Assembly: GCA_024400425.1 (NCBI GenBank)
Contig: JAKSMV010000009.1
Coordinates: 34,430 to 98,429 of the forward strand
DNA from: Bacteroidales bacterium
GTDB taxonomy: Bacteria; Bacteroidota; Bacteroidia; Bacteroidales; F082
Direction: 5' to 3'
Length of the DNA stretch: 64,000 bases
Positions 1-9,800 of this stretch are shown here, piece by piece (within the stretch, counting starts at the first letter, position 1; every line of letters begins with the position of its first letter). The notes under the pieces are model-generated. The model worked only from the letters and a program-made list of their open reading frames with translations, had not been told where the DNA came from and did no database searches. Both the position numbers and the translations under genes were made by a program.

Positions 1-672
1 CGAGTTGCAGCGGATGACGAGGTTGCGCATCAGTCCTTCGTGGGCACGGACGTTGTAGTAGGATATCTTTCTTTCTAACGTGAACTTCCTGACAAACAGA
101 CGGATGTCGTTGGAAGGATCGGCTTGCAGATGGCATTTCTCGATGTCAACGACGCGGTCGAAGAGCTGGGGGAGGTGGAACCCTACGCCTTTGCAGGCTT
201 CCTCGTCGTGCGTGCCGACGGGAGCGCCATCAGTGAGCCATTTGCGGTTGCTGAAGGCATATTCCAGCTTGTTGCGGTAGAAGAAGATACGTTCGCAACC
301 CAATATCGGCCTGATTTCGGGATACTCAATCTTGCCGATGCGGTCGAAGTTGTCCTTCACTTGCTTCTGCTTGTATTGGATTTGCCATTTGTAATCCATG
401 TGCTGCCATTTGCAGCCGCCGCAGAGGCCGAAGTGCTCGCAGACGGGTTGTGTGCGCTTCTCGGAGTATTTCTTGAAGTTCATGATGCGGCCCTCGAAGA
501 AGTTCTTCTTGCGCTTAAACACTTCAATGTCAACGATGTCGCCTGGGACACCAAAGGGGATGAAGACGACTTTCCCTTCGGGTTTTGCCACCGACATGCC
601 TTCTGATCCGGCATCGACGATAAGCACGTCTTCAAGGTATTCGGGTTGTTTTTTTATCTTGCTTCTAGTCAT
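1..672 (-). CDS. rlmD: 23S rRNA (uracil-C5)-methyltransferase, RlmD/RumA type, N-terminal part
   Basis: This is the first 224 codons of a gene that runs off the left edge of the window. The protein would methylate C5 of a uracil in 23S rRNA using S-adenosylmethionine. A TRAM-like RNA-binding beta-barrel covers roughly residues 12-70. It is followed by the iron-sulfur cysteines of the RumA family: Cys78, Cys84 and Cys87 (CEHFGLCGGCKWQH) and Cys180. The catalytic methyltransferase domain lies outside the window. The start ATG (670-672) is chosen because the TRAM domain follows directly. It begins 17 bases downstream of the stop of the next minus-strand gene, so the two may be co-transcribed. 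Which uracil is modified (RlmC, RlmD or TrmA-like) cannot be decided from this part. Confidence 0.88.
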   Translation of the reverse strand, partial: MTRSKIKKQPEYLEDVLIVDAGSEGMSVAKPEGKVVFIPFGVPGDIVDIEVFKRKKNFFEGRIMNFKKYSEKRTQPVCEHFGLCGGCKWQHMDYKWQIQYKQKQVKDNFDRIGKIEYPEIRPILGCERIFFYRNKLEYAFSNRKWLTDGAPVGTHDEEACKGVGFHLPQLFDRVVDIEKCHLQADPSNDIRLFVRKFTLERKISYYNVRAHEGLMRNLVIRCNS

Positions 673-689
673 GGCGCAAAAGTATGAAA

Positions 690-1847
690 TTATTTGCTTA
701 GTCCTATGTTTTTCCATGAAATGAGGTCGCCAAACGAGGTCAGGTAATTGACATCGCCGCCATAAACGACATGCAGCGACTCTTTGGGCAGCTGGGCCAA
801 CGCCGCAAATTTGTTTAGCCCTTTGAAATAGTCGGTTTTCATCGTGGCACTCGATTTGATTTCGTAGGCTTGCAGGTCGAGACCTCGCTCAACCAATAGG
901 TCGATTTCGTTTTGGTTACTGTCGCGCCAAAATGAGATGTTTGGTTCTCTGCCTTGTGCGTACTCTTGTTTTATGAACTCCATAATGACCATGTTCTCAA
1001 ATAGTTCGCCTCTCAGATAGTGGGTATCCATTTGCCTGGCATTCTCCATACCTAACAATGAGGCAGCCAGTCCAGTGTCGCAGAAATACAACTTGGGTGA
1101 TTTTACCAAGCGTTTGTTGAAGTTGTTGTGGTAGGGCTTTAATAGATATATGACGTAGCTGGTTTCCAAGACGGATAGCCATGAGTTGATGGTTTGAACC
1201 GAGACTTCGCACTCGTTGGCCAAGGCATTGATGTTGAGCAGTTGCCCGATTCGTGCGGCGCATAGCTTGACGAAACGCACGAAATGCGAAAGGTCGTTGA
1301 TGTTGCGCAGCAGTCGGACATCGCGCTCGATGTAGGTCTGGAAATAACTCGGGAAGAAGTCAACAGGATTGATTTGCTTGTCGTAGATGCGTGGGAAACC
1401 GCCTGTGAAAAGCCATTCGTTGAGTTCGGGAAGCAGGTTGGCATGGGTGAGCTCGGAAATGGAAAATGGTGCCATTTTCAAAATGGCAGTTCTTCCTGCC
1501 AAACTTTGTGAGATGCTCTCCATGAGCAAGAAGTTGTGCGAACCCGAAAGGATATACATGCCTGTTTGGCCCTCAGAATCGATGCGGGTCTGGATGTATG
1601 AGAATAGTTTTGGGGCGTATTGGGCTTCGTCAATGATGAGAGGCGTGCCAAAGTTGTTGAGAAAACCGCGTGCATCATCTATGGCAAACTCGCGAAGGTC
1701 GGGATCTTCCAATGATACATATCGCATCGTAGGAAAACCGTTTCTCAGTAAAGTCGATTTGCCGCATTGCCGTGTGCCAGTGATGGTCACGACAGGGTAT
1801 TTTGTCAGCAAATACTGGATCTTGTCGATAATGTTGCGCTCTATCAT
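690..1847 (-). CDS. AAA ATPase with DUF4143 C-terminal domain
   Basis: This 385-residue protein belongs to the AAA/DUF4143 family that is abundant in Bacteroidota and archaea and has no firmly established role. Walker A is GTRQCGKST (residues 24-32) and Walker B is LIIDEAQ (70-76). A winged-helix-like stretch follows near 195-235 (INALANECEVSVQTINSWL). The C-terminal part ends in a nuclease-fold signature, NEIDLLVERG then YEIKSS, which has the D...ExK arrangement of restriction-like folds. The gene is preceded by an unusual array of AT-rich repeats at 1880-2032 that may be its operator. A second family member of different sequence lies at 42132-43469 and also has repeats in front of it. The family is certain; the function is not. 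Confidence 0.85.
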   Translation of the reverse strand: MIERNIIDKIQYLLTKYPVVTITGTRQCGKSTLLRNGFPTMRYVSLEDPDLREFAIDDARGFLNNFGTPLIIDEAQYAPKLFSYIQTRIDSEGQTGMYILSGSHNFLLMESISQSLAGRTAILKMAPFSISELTHANLLPELNEWLFTGGFPRIYDKQINPVDFFPSYFQTYIERDVRLLRNINDLSHFVRFVKLCAARIGQLLNINALANECEVSVQTINSWLSVLETSYVIYLLKPYHNNFNKRLVKSPKLYFCDTGLAASLLGMENARQMDTHYLRGELFENMVIMEFIKQEYAQGREPNISFWRDSNQNEIDLLVERGLDLQAYEIKSSATMKTDYFKGLNKFAALAQLPKESLHVVYGGDVNYLTSFGDLISWKNIGLSK

Positions 1848-1879
1848 GTTTCTGAAATTTGGCGCAAAAATACGAATAT

Positions 1880-2032
1880 TGTTTTATGATTGCATAAATT
1901 TCGATAAATTTTATGCAAATATTATGTTTGAATTGTATGATTTACATAAAAATTTACTAAAATTTATGCAAAAGTTATGTTTTGATTGTATGAATTGCAT
2001 AAAAATACATTGGATTTATGCAAAAACATAAG
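1880..2032. repeat. Tandem AT-rich repeats upstream of the DUF4143 ATPase
   Basis: The box TTTATGCAAA occurs at 1910, 1963 and 2015, a period of 52-53 bases. Between the boxes lie inverted partners TTGCATAAA or TTACATAAA, and a fourth partial copy (ATTGCATAAA) sits near 1889. Each unit also carries a TTGAATTGTATGA-like segment. The array fills the whole gap between the aroE stop and the ATPase start. The palindromic TTTATGCAAA/TTTGCATAAA pairs look like operator sites, but no binding protein is known. Confidence 0.75.
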
Positions 2033-2758
2033 TTATCTGAATATCTCCCAAGAGCGCTTGGCTTGTTCTTCGAGCATGGTCATCCCGTTGTAGGCTTTGG
2101 CGTGCCAGTCCTTGCCCAAGATCATGAAAGCGGTCTCTTTGGGGTTGTAGATGAGGTCGATGAGGATGTGCTGCTTGCCGAGGACGGGGTAGTGGATTTC
2201 GGGGAAATCGTCGTGTGGAAACATGCCCACGGGCGTCGCGTTGATGATGAGGTGACTCTGGCGCAGCACCTCATCGGTGAGCGTGTCGTAGGTGTAGTCG
2301 CCTTTGTCGGCACTCCTGCTGACGACCGAGAAAGGTATCTGTTTCTGTCGCAGCACATATTGGACGGCTTTCGAGGCTCCACCCGAGCCTAACACCAAGG
2401 CGTGCTCGATGCTTCTCTCTTTCAATGCTTTCTCCAAGAGTTTCTCGAAACCGTAAGCGTCTGTGTTGTATCCCAAGAGTCTTCCTTCGCTGATTTTTAC
2501 CGTGTTGACGGCGCCGATTTCCTTTGCCAAAGGGTCGATTTCGTCCAAGAGCGGGATGATGGTTTCTTTATATGGGATGGTGACGTTGAATCCGCAGAGT
2601 TCGGGGAGGCTCTCGATGAGAGGCTTCAGTTCTTCGATGCTTTTCAGGTCGAAGTTGCGATATCGGCAGTCGAGTTGCTCGTACTGGAACTTGCCGTTGA
2701 ACATCTGTGCTGAGAAGGAGTGTTTCAGCGGATGGCCGATGAGTCCGTAAAGTTTCAT
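2033..2758 (-). CDS. aroE: Shikimate dehydrogenase
   Basis: AroE reduces 3-dehydroshikimate to shikimate with NADPH in aromatic amino acid synthesis. The 241-residue protein shows the family signatures in order: the substrate-binding serines in HSFSAQ near residue 14, the catalytic lysine in NVTIPYKE, the aspartate in GYNTDAYGFE, and a dinucleotide-binding glycine loop VLGSGGASKA followed by SVVSRS. It is somewhat shorter than the usual 270 or so residues, as is common for Bacteroidota copies. It lies 11 bases after the membrane protein gene at 2770-3264 on the same strand and probably shares its transcript, together with the TPR gene further upstream. Confidence 0.93.
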   Translation of the reverse strand: MKLYGLIGHPLKHSFSAQMFNGKFQYEQLDCRYRNFDLKSIEELKPLIESLPELCGFNVTIPYKETIIPLLDEIDPLAKEIGAVNTVKISEGRLLGYNTDAYGFEKLLEKALKERSIEHALVLGSGGASKAVQYVLRQKQIPFSVVSRSADKGDYTYDTLTDEVLRQSHLIINATPVGMFPHDDFPEIHYPVLGKQHILIDLIYNPKETAFMILGKDWHAKAYNGMTMLEEQAKRSWEIFR

Positions 2759-2769
2759 GGATTATATTG

Positions 2770-3264
2770 TTATTGGATTCCGAAAATGGCTCCGAAGCCT
2801 AGGATGCAAACTACGCCGACGATGACACTGGCGAGCACTACGCCACCAATGACAGCCAAAATGCTTTTCTTGAAGTCCATGTCGAGGAAACTGGCGGCAA
2901 GCGTGCCGGTCCATGCACCTGTTCCTGGTAATGGAATTCCGACGAACAACATTAAAGCCCAATAGAGGCCGCGACCCGCTTTGGCTTGCAGTTTTTCGCC
3001 GCCTTTTTCGCCTTTCTTGAGGCACCATGTGAAGAACTTGCCGATGACTTTCTTGTCTTCCCCCCATTCCAAGATGCGGCGGGCAAAGAAGAAGATGAAA
3101 GGCACGGGAATCATGTTCCCGATGGCGATGATGATGTATGACCAGAAGATGCTGAAGTTGGGGTCGGATTGATGGAAGGCGTAGGCTACGGGAATGGCAC
3201 CGCGCAGTTCGACGATGGGCACCATCGAAATCAGGAAGATGTATAGGTAGTCTTTAATTCTCAT
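2770..3264 (-). CDS. Small multidrug export-like membrane protein (COG2426 type)
   Basis: This 164-residue integral membrane protein resembles the Sm_multidrug_ex family (PF06695), whose transport function is poorly proven. Hydrophobic segments are visible near residues 5-25, 40-65, 95-115 and 135-160. The segment with MVPIVELRGAIPVAYAF and the segment PLPGTGAWTGTLAA carry the family's conserved polar and glycine residues. I place the start at the ATG ending at 3264. It overlaps the end of the TPR gene by 11 bases and gives a protein beginning MRIKDYLYIF. A longer reading adds 18 residues read from inside the TPR gene and is less likely. The overlap suggests translational coupling to the TPR gene. 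Confidence 0.75.
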   Translation of the reverse strand: MRIKDYLYIFLISMVPIVELRGAIPVAYAFHQSDPNFSIFWSYIIIAIGNMIPVPFIFFFARRILEWGEDKKVIGKFFTWCLKKGEKGGEKLQAKAGRGLYWALMLFVGIPLPGTGAWTGTLAASFLDMDFKKSILAVIGGVVLASVIVGVVCILGFGAIFGIQ

Positions 3265-4714
3265 TGTTCTCGGTATTAGGGTCAGTAGGATTGTCGTGTT
3301 GCGTCTTGTGTTGTGCAATCATATCGATGATATCGACATCGTTGCCGAGCAATTCCTTGTCGTATTCGATGAATTCCTTGTAGCCTTCGAAGTCGGCAGA
3401 GAGAGCTTGGTCGAGGACGCTGAGACCTTGCTGGTGTTCGCCTTTCAGGAAGAAGGCATAAGCCAAGAGGTAGAGCAGCGATGGCGCGTTGTTGGTCTTG
3501 TTCAGTCCGTGTTGTATGGTCTCGATGGCTTCGTCAATCTTGTCTTGCTCGCCGTAGAGGTCGGCCATATAGAAATAGGAGTCGGGGTCGGCGGGTGATT
3601 GGGCCTCGATTTTCTGCAGATATTCCATGGCGTGGTCGAAGTCGTTGAGCTTGCGGTAGTCGGCAGCGATGGAGTAGAGGTAGTCGGTTTCCCAAGGTTC
3701 GAGTTCGTAGGCTTTATTGAAGTATTTGATGGCTTGTTTGCTGTCGCCTTTGTCGCTTAAGATGTAGCCCATGCCAGCATATCCAGCTCCTTGTATGGGG
3801 TTGATGTCGATGGCTTTCTGGTAGTTTTCGGCGGCATGCTCGAAGTCGTTGAGCCTATAGTAGCAATCGCCAAGTGAGGATCGTATCATCGAAGTCTCGA
3901 CATCGTGGTTCAATGCTTCGTTGAGGGTGTCGATGGCATCTTGGTAGCGACCGAGGTCGTAGTAGATGTCCGACAGATGCATGTTGGTCCAGAGGTCTTC
4001 GGGGTCGATGGAAAGGGCGAACTCATAGGGGTCGATGGACTCTTCGTATTGGAAACTCATGCGGTAGATGTCGCCGATGTTCGACCATGCCTTGCTGTTG
4101 TGCGGGTTTTCGTCGACGAGGCCTTGGAAAAAGGCAAGGGCGTCGTCCTTGCGTTGCGCGCTGAGGAAACAGCATCTGATTTCGTGGTAGATGGTATCGA
4201 CATCGTCGGCAAAAGGCAGGGCCTTTTTGTAGAACTCAACGGCGAGGTCGAATTCCCGAAGGTTGTTGTACTCGAAAGCGATGGCGTTGTATAGGTCAAA
4301 CTTCTCGTCCTCGTCGAAATAGGGCAGGGCGGTGAGATAGTTGTCGATGGCTTCTTCCGACTTGCCCAAGGCGGCAAGGCACGAGCCAAGGGTGAGAAAA
4401 TAGTCAGGGTCTTCTTCGTCGCGCTCGGCATGTTGAATCAGTTCAAACGCATCTTGTGGATGGTTTTCCAAAAGCAGTTGCCGTGCCTCCTTGATTTTCA
4501 GTATGTTGCTCTCTGGATGTTGGGCGATGGCCAAGTCGATGGCCCGCCGCGATTTCTTCAGGTTGCCTTTCTGGATGTATTCATCGATGATGTATTCCAG
4601 TTCTTCGCTGTCGAAATAATCTGTCTCGCCCGTCTTCAGCATGTCCTCAAAACGAGTCAGGGCCTTCTTCATCTCTTCTTCGTATTCCTCGTATTCTTCG
4701 TCTTCCTCAAACAT
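3254..4714 (-). CDS. Tetratricopeptide repeat protein
   Basis: This 486-residue soluble protein is built almost entirely of TPR units. About ten copies of the W/L-G-Y-A-F-A-P pattern can be counted, for example ALGKSEEAIDNYLTALPYF, NDFEHAAENYQKAIDINP and GDSKQAIKYFNKAYELEP. The N-terminus is very acidic (EEDEEYEEYEEEM) and there is no signal peptide, so it is probably a cytoplasmic protein-protein scaffold. It is the first gene of a probable minus-strand operon with the small membrane protein and aroE. Similar TPR proteins are widely conserved in Bacteroidales without an assigned partner. Confidence 0.88.
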   Translation of the reverse strand: MFEEDEEYEEYEEEMKKALTRFEDMLKTGETDYFDSEELEYIIDEYIQKGNLKKSRRAIDLAIAQHPESNILKIKEARQLLLENHPQDAFELIQHAERDEEDPDYFLTLGSCLAALGKSEEAIDNYLTALPYFDEDEKFDLYNAIAFEYNNLREFDLAVEFYKKALPFADDVDTIYHEIRCCFLSAQRKDDALAFFQGLVDENPHNSKAWSNIGDIYRMSFQYEESIDPYEFALSIDPEDLWTNMHLSDIYYDLGRYQDAIDTLNEALNHDVETSMIRSSLGDCYYRLNDFEHAAENYQKAIDINPIQGAGYAGMGYILSDKGDSKQAIKYFNKAYELEPWETDYLYSIAADYRKLNDFDHAMEYLQKIEAQSPADPDSYFYMADLYGEQDKIDEAIETIQHGLNKTNNAPSLLYLLAYAFFLKGEHQQGLSVLDQALSADFEGYKEFIEYDKELLGNDVDIIDMIAQHKTQHDNPTDPNTENNEN

Positions 4715-4754
4715 GATTATCTAACTAAAACCAAAATTCTCAATCGTTTATCAA

Positions 4755-4783
4755 TTTGCAAAAATACTATTTTCCTAATTTTG
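4755..4783 (+). promoter_or_regulatory. Bacteroidota-type promoter for the DUF1680 gene
   Basis: A -33 TTTG at 4755-4758 and a -7 TAATTTTG at 4776-4783 lie 21 bases apart (start to start), matching the phylum consensus TTTG then TAnnTTTG. Transcription would start near 4790, about 18 bases before the ATG at 4808. Confidence 0.65.
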
Positions 4784-4807
4784 CGCATCTAAATTGGTGA
4801 AAATAAT

Positions 4808-6802
4808 ATGAAAGTGAAACGAAACTTATTGATTGCCATTGTGTTGTCGGCTTTGTTCGTCAATCCATCGAATGCGCAGAATGTGAAAGAATCGTATGTG
4901 CCTTTTGCCGTTGGCGAGGTGAAACCCGAAGGATGGCTCCACGATTGGTGTGGCATGGCGGCTCGCGGCCTGACCAAGAACTTGGGTGACGACTTCACCG
5001 AGTTCGTGAAGGGATGGGAGAGTGCCGATGAACCTGGCTGGTGGCATTATGAGCAGACGGGCTATTATGCCGACGGCGTCACCCGACTGGGCTTCATTAT
5101 GGACGACACCTTGCTGATGAACCGCTCGCGCCGCATCATGGAAGCAGTGGTGGCACGCCAGAAGCCGAATGGCTACATCATGTCGAACAACAAGGACTAT
5201 GTCGAGAAATGGGGTACTACGGAAGGCGACTATGGCATGTACTGGAGCGAAGCGGTGTTTGGCCGCGCTGCCTTGGCTTACTATTCGGCCACGGGCGATG
5301 AAAGGGTGCTCGCGATGCTTGAGAATGTGTATGACGAGTTCCCGATTTTCGACCGTGAGAAGGAAAAATATCCTTTGAGCGGTGTCGAATTGGATAATAT
5401 GCGCAAAATCGTTGGCTTGGAGAACATGCTTGAACTTAGCCGCCTGACGGGAAAGATACAGTATGCCGACCGCGCCATGAAGGTATTCAGGAACTTTGAG
5501 AGTGGCTATCTGCAGTCGTGGGTCTATGACAACGACTTCATGCGCTCGGCCATCTGCCATGGCGTCACCTTCAACGAGAGCGCCAAACTCTGCGCTGCCG
5601 CTTACACATGGAATGCCAACCCCGATTATCTTGCGGCATCGGTCAATGCCTACGAGTTTGTGCAGCAGCACTTTATGTTGCCTCACGGTGCCAACTCGTC
5701 CAACGAGTTTTTCCACGGCATCGGTGCCTTCGAGGCTGCCGAGGCTTGCGATGTGTCGGATTTCCTCTGGTCGAACGTCTGGATGGCACGTGCCACGGGC
5801 GACAGCCGCTATGGCGACCGCATCGAGCGCGATGTGTTCAACGCCTTGGCCTCTTCGGTGAGTGCTTATTTCGACTTGAGTGTCTATACAACCGCCATGA
5901 ACCGCATTCCAGGCGTGCATCTCAAGATTCGCGACGACGGACAATATTATAAGGTGATTCACGACCCGACCTGCTGCTCTGCCAATATCAACCGCGCCTT
6001 GCCTAACTACATTATTAATATGTTCATGCACAACCAGCAAAATGAGTTGATGGTGCTTGGCTATGGTCCCGCCCGACTGAAGACAAAGGATGGTCGCTAC
6101 GACATACAAATGGAAACGAACTATCCTTTTGGCGAAAGCGTTGTGTTTCATGTCGATGCCATGCCTGATGGTGAAATCCTGAAACTGCGTATGCCCGATT
6201 GGTGCGAACAATACGAAATTGCCATCAACGGCACTCGGATGCGTTTGGCTCCACGCGATGGCTTCTTCCATATCGAAAGGGAATGGCAGCAAGGCGATGT
6301 CGTGGAACTACGCTTGAAGATGCAGCCGACCTTGGTAAAGGGAATGGAAAAGTTTGCCGACTTCAACGGCACGCAGCCTTATTGGGGCATCATGGAACCT
6401 GCCAGCGCAGCGTATGAATACAATGGTTTTGTGGATGGCGGGAAATATGGTCTTGTCACATACGGTCCTTTGGTGTTTGCCCTCAACCTGCAAGCCAAGG
6501 AAGGCAACTATTATGAACTCAACGAGGAACGCTGGCATGAGTTCCGTTATTCCTTGAATGCACATTCGCTTGACGAGGCGGAGGTGAGCTTCAAGGACTT
6601 GCCTGCTTATTTCCGTTGGGGCATGGATGCGGCACCTATATATATTAAGGTGAAAGCAGACCTGATTGATTGGGAACCCGACAAGGGCGACCCGAAACTG
6701 CCAGTGGCCGCGCCCAAGATAAAGCAACACGATGTGGAGTTGAATCTCATCCCGATGGGTTTTGCTCCTTATCGGTTGGCGATGTTCCCATGGTCGGAAT
6801 AA
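4808..6802 (+). CDS. Secreted DUF1680 / GH127-like glycoside hydrolase
   Basis: This 664-residue protein has a clear signal peptide (residues 1-23, ending NPSNAQ) followed by an alpha/alpha-barrel domain of the DUF1680 family, which includes beta-L-arabinofuranosidases of GH127, GH142 and GH146. In GH127 a cysteine is the nucleophile in a zinc site. Here a Cys389-Cys390 pair (DPTCCSANINRALP) fits the conserved pair, but the preceding Glu-x-Cys of characterised GH127 enzymes is not evident, where the text reads YTTAMNRIPG. The exact substrate and even activity are therefore uncertain. The C-terminal part is beta-rich, as usual for the family. The gene stands alone behind its own promoter and ends in a strong terminator. 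Confidence 0.75.
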   Translation: MKVKRNLLIAIVLSALFVNPSNAQNVKESYVPFAVGEVKPEGWLHDWCGMAARGLTKNLGDDFTEFVKGWESADEPGWWHYEQTGYYADGVTRLGFIMDDTLLMNRSRRIMEAVVARQKPNGYIMSNNKDYVEKWGTTEGDYGMYWSEAVFGRAALAYYSATGDERVLAMLENVYDEFPIFDREKEKYPLSGVELDNMRKIVGLENMLELSRLTGKIQYADRAMKVFRNFESGYLQSWVYDNDFMRSAICHGVTFNESAKLCAAAYTWNANPDYLAASVNAYEFVQQHFMLPHGANSSNEFFHGIGAFEAAEACDVSDFLWSNVWMARATGDSRYGDRIERDVFNALASSVSAYFDLSVYTTAMNRIPGVHLKIRDDGQYYKVIHDPTCCSANINRALPNYIINMFMHNQQNELMVLGYGPARLKTKDGRYDIQMETNYPFGESVVFHVDAMPDGEILKLRMPDWCEQYEIAINGTRMRLAPRDGFFHIEREWQQGDVVELRLKMQPTLVKGMEKFADFNGTQPYWGIMEPASAAYEYNGFVDGGKYGLVTYGPLVFALNLQAKEGNYYELNEERWHEFRYSLNAHSLDEAEVSFKDLPAYFRWGMDAAPIYIKVKADLIDWEPDKGDPKLPVAAPKIKQHDVELNLIPMGFAPYRLAMFPWSE

Positions 6803-6804
6803 AC

Positions 6805-6837
6805 AAAAAAAAGCACCTCAACGAGGTGCTTTTTTGT
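6805..6837. terminator. Bidirectional rho-independent terminator
   Basis: The stem AGCACCTC (6812-6819) pairs with GAGGTGCT (6823-6830) across an AAC loop. It is flanked by a run of A on the left and of T on the right, so it can end both the glycosidase (plus) and the TonB receptor (minus) transcripts. Confidence 0.92.
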
Positions 6838-6855
6838 TGAATAACTTATCGGTTA

Positions 6856-9800
6856 TTAGAACTTGTAGCGCAAGCTCAAAACAGCTGACCAAGTTGAAGC
6901 GGTGTTGGCGTAGTCCTTCCAGGTAGGTTCGGTGAAGGTGTAGGTGCCATTGCCGTCAGCATCGGTAGCATAGTCGAGGACGACGTTGTTGCTCAGCACT
7001 TTGTATGAACCCCACTTGTTGTAGAGGAGGTTGCCAATGTTCTTGATGTCAGCAGCAACTTCGATGGTGTTGGTCTTGCCAGCAACCTTGAAGTTGAAGT
7101 CTTGAGCGATGTGGAAGTTGATGCGGTTGAGCCAAGGAGTAACGATAGCATTGCGCTGTTCGTATTGGCCACGGTGTGTGCTCATGTAAGCATCGTTTTC
7201 GATGAAGCTCTTGAAAGCTTCCTTGTTTTCCTCGCTGACGAAGTTCATGTTGTTGAGGTCTTCGTTGGTTGGGATGTAGAGGAGTTGATAAGCAGAGGTA
7301 CCGCTCACGTTGTTCATCACGTAAGAAACTCTTGAGTATGAATAGCCGCTGAAGAAGCCAATGTTGAAGCCTTCGTAGAACAGGCCGACGTTGGTACCGA
7401 GCTTGTCGTGTGAGAAGGTGTAGTTGAGGTTGGCGATGACGCGGTTAGGAGCAACGTAGTTGGAGTAACCGAGTTCAGGAGCGTTGTTGCCGTTCACGTT
7501 GTAGGTGTTGACGAATTCGGAGATTTGGTCGCCACTGCCGTCGCTGAGGCTCTTGGCGTTGCTGTGGGTGTAAGCAGCCATCATGCCAAGACCATTGCTG
7601 AAGTTCTTGCTCAACTGAGCGTTGACGCTGTAGTAGTAGCCGTGGAGCTGGCTTTCGTTGTGGAGGTAGTAACCAGTCATCTTAGCGCCAGTGCTGTTCT
7701 TGACGTTTTCTGATTCCCAGAGTTGACGAGCTTGGTGCTCACCATCGAGGGTGACTTCGCCAGCTTGCTTGTAACCGAGTTGTGAAGCATACACTTCATT
7801 GTAGTTGTAGCTGAAGATACCTTCAACGGTAGCCTTGATGCCGCCAGGGAGCTTAGCATCCAAACCGAGTGAGCTCTTCCATGCCGAAGGCATCTTGAGG
7901 TCCTTGGAGATGATGGTAGCAGCAGTAGGAGCGGCAAGGTCTTGTGCTTGGAAAGCACCACCATAGACTTCTTCCAACTGTGCGTTGATGTCTTGGTGGA
8001 AGTGGATAGGATTCAAACCAGTAGAAGCGTTGGCAATGTATTGGTTTTGGAGGACGTTAGCGTTACCCATTGCAGAAACCATCCACACGAATGGGATACG
8101 GCCGGTGAAGAGGCCGCTACCACCGCGGAGGATGAGGTTACGGTTGTGGAGAACATCCCAGTTGAAACCGATACGAGGTGAAACGCTCACGCGAAGGTTT
8201 GGAAGGTCAGCAGTGCTGAGGCCGGCAAATGAAGTTTCGGTGGCATCGCCGATGGCGTGGTGAACCTTGGTCTCGACACCGTTGGCATCGACGACGGTTT
8301 CGTCCCAACCTTCAGCAAATTCCTTATTGTAATTGTTGTTAGGATTGCTCAGGTAAGGCATTTCGAGGCGGAGACCCACAGCGAGCTTGAAGTATTCGCT
8401 GAGGTTCATTTCGTCTTGGAAGTAAGCAGAACCTTGTGCATAGTCGAATGATGGGAACATCTGTGCGAGTTCGTTGTTGTTACCATGGGTAATCATATAC
8501 AGAGCTGGAGCAGCATTACCATAAAGGACATCGTTCTTGAAGTCATCCCAAGAGTTGTAGATGTACCAACCTGCACCACCTTGCATGAAGCCGTTTTGGG
8601 TGCGGTTCCATTCGTATTGCAGACCAGCGGTGAAGTTGTGGATGCCAGTAGCCCAGCTGAATTCGTCGGTAGCGATAGCGGTTTGGACGTCACGGAGGTT
8701 ACCGTATGTGAATGGGTCTGGACCGAAGCTGGTGTACATAGCAGTGCGGCCATCGGCACAGCCTTCGTTGCTCAGAATGTCAACAGTTGGGAACAAACCG
8801 CCTTGGAACGAACGTGGTTCATATTGATGTGACCAAGCCAAGCGGACCATGTTGTTGCCACGGCCAGCCATGACGCGGGTGTTCAATTCAGCAGCAGCTG
8901 ACATGAAGTTTTGTTCTTGGAGGTAACGAGCGCTTTCGAAAGGCAGAGCGTAAGCTGATTGACGGCCTTCGCTGTAGCGGTTGAAGCTGTAGTTGATACC
9001 ACCGTATGTGAAGTTGGTGTTGGTAGCGCCCAGAGGCGACATGGATGATGATGGGTTGTTAGAATAAGCTGAGTGGGTGTTGCTGAAGCGGATGTTCAAC
9101 TTGTTGTTGTCGTTGATGTTCCAGTCCAAACGAGCCAAGACCTTGTAGTCAGGAGTTGACAGTGAGTAGCCTTGATAACGGCCAGGGTTGTAACCATTGA
9201 AGTTTTCAGCGAGGAAGCCCTTGATTTCGTCCATCATTTCGACGGTAGGACGGTTTTCGTTGACGTCTTCACCGAAAGCTTGGCTTTCAGTGGTGCGGGC
9301 AACGCTGTTCGAACCTGGGAGGTTGTCGGCAGTGTATTCAGCGTTGATGAAGAAGAACAACTTGTTCTTTACGATAGGACCACCAACCGAGAAACCAGTG
9401 GTATTATTCAATGAATAGGTGTTGGTCAAAGCGTTATCGTTCACATAGTAACCTTTCAGGTTGTTGTTCTGGAAGAAGTCGTAAACGGTAGCGTGCCATT
9501 CGTTAGTACCGCTCTTGGTCACGGCGTTGATAGCACCGCCGGTGAAGCCGCTTTGGCGGACATCGAAAGGAGTGACGTTGATGGTCATCTGTTCCAGAGC
9601 GTCCAGTGAGATTGGGCTGCCGTTTGAAGGCAAGTTCTGGCCAATGCCGAAAGCGTTGTTGAAGGCAGCACCGTCAACGGTAACGTATGATTGACGATAG
9701 TTACCGCCACCGATAGCCAAACCGCTGGTGTTTGAAGCAGCTTGTGGGGTGAGTGACAACACATCGTTCAGGTTACGGGTAACCGTTGGGAGGTTGTTGA

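Noticed and set aside
1880..2032. Repeat array as a CRISPR
   Set aside because: Only three copies, the repeat box is 10 bases, the spacers are similar to each other rather than unique, and no cas gene is nearby.
4826..6292. 488-codon open frame on the minus strand opposite the DUF1680 gene
   Set aside because: It is the antisense shadow of a clear secreted glycosidase with signal peptide and family motifs. The translation is His/Arg/Val-rich with no domain, and there is no promoter.
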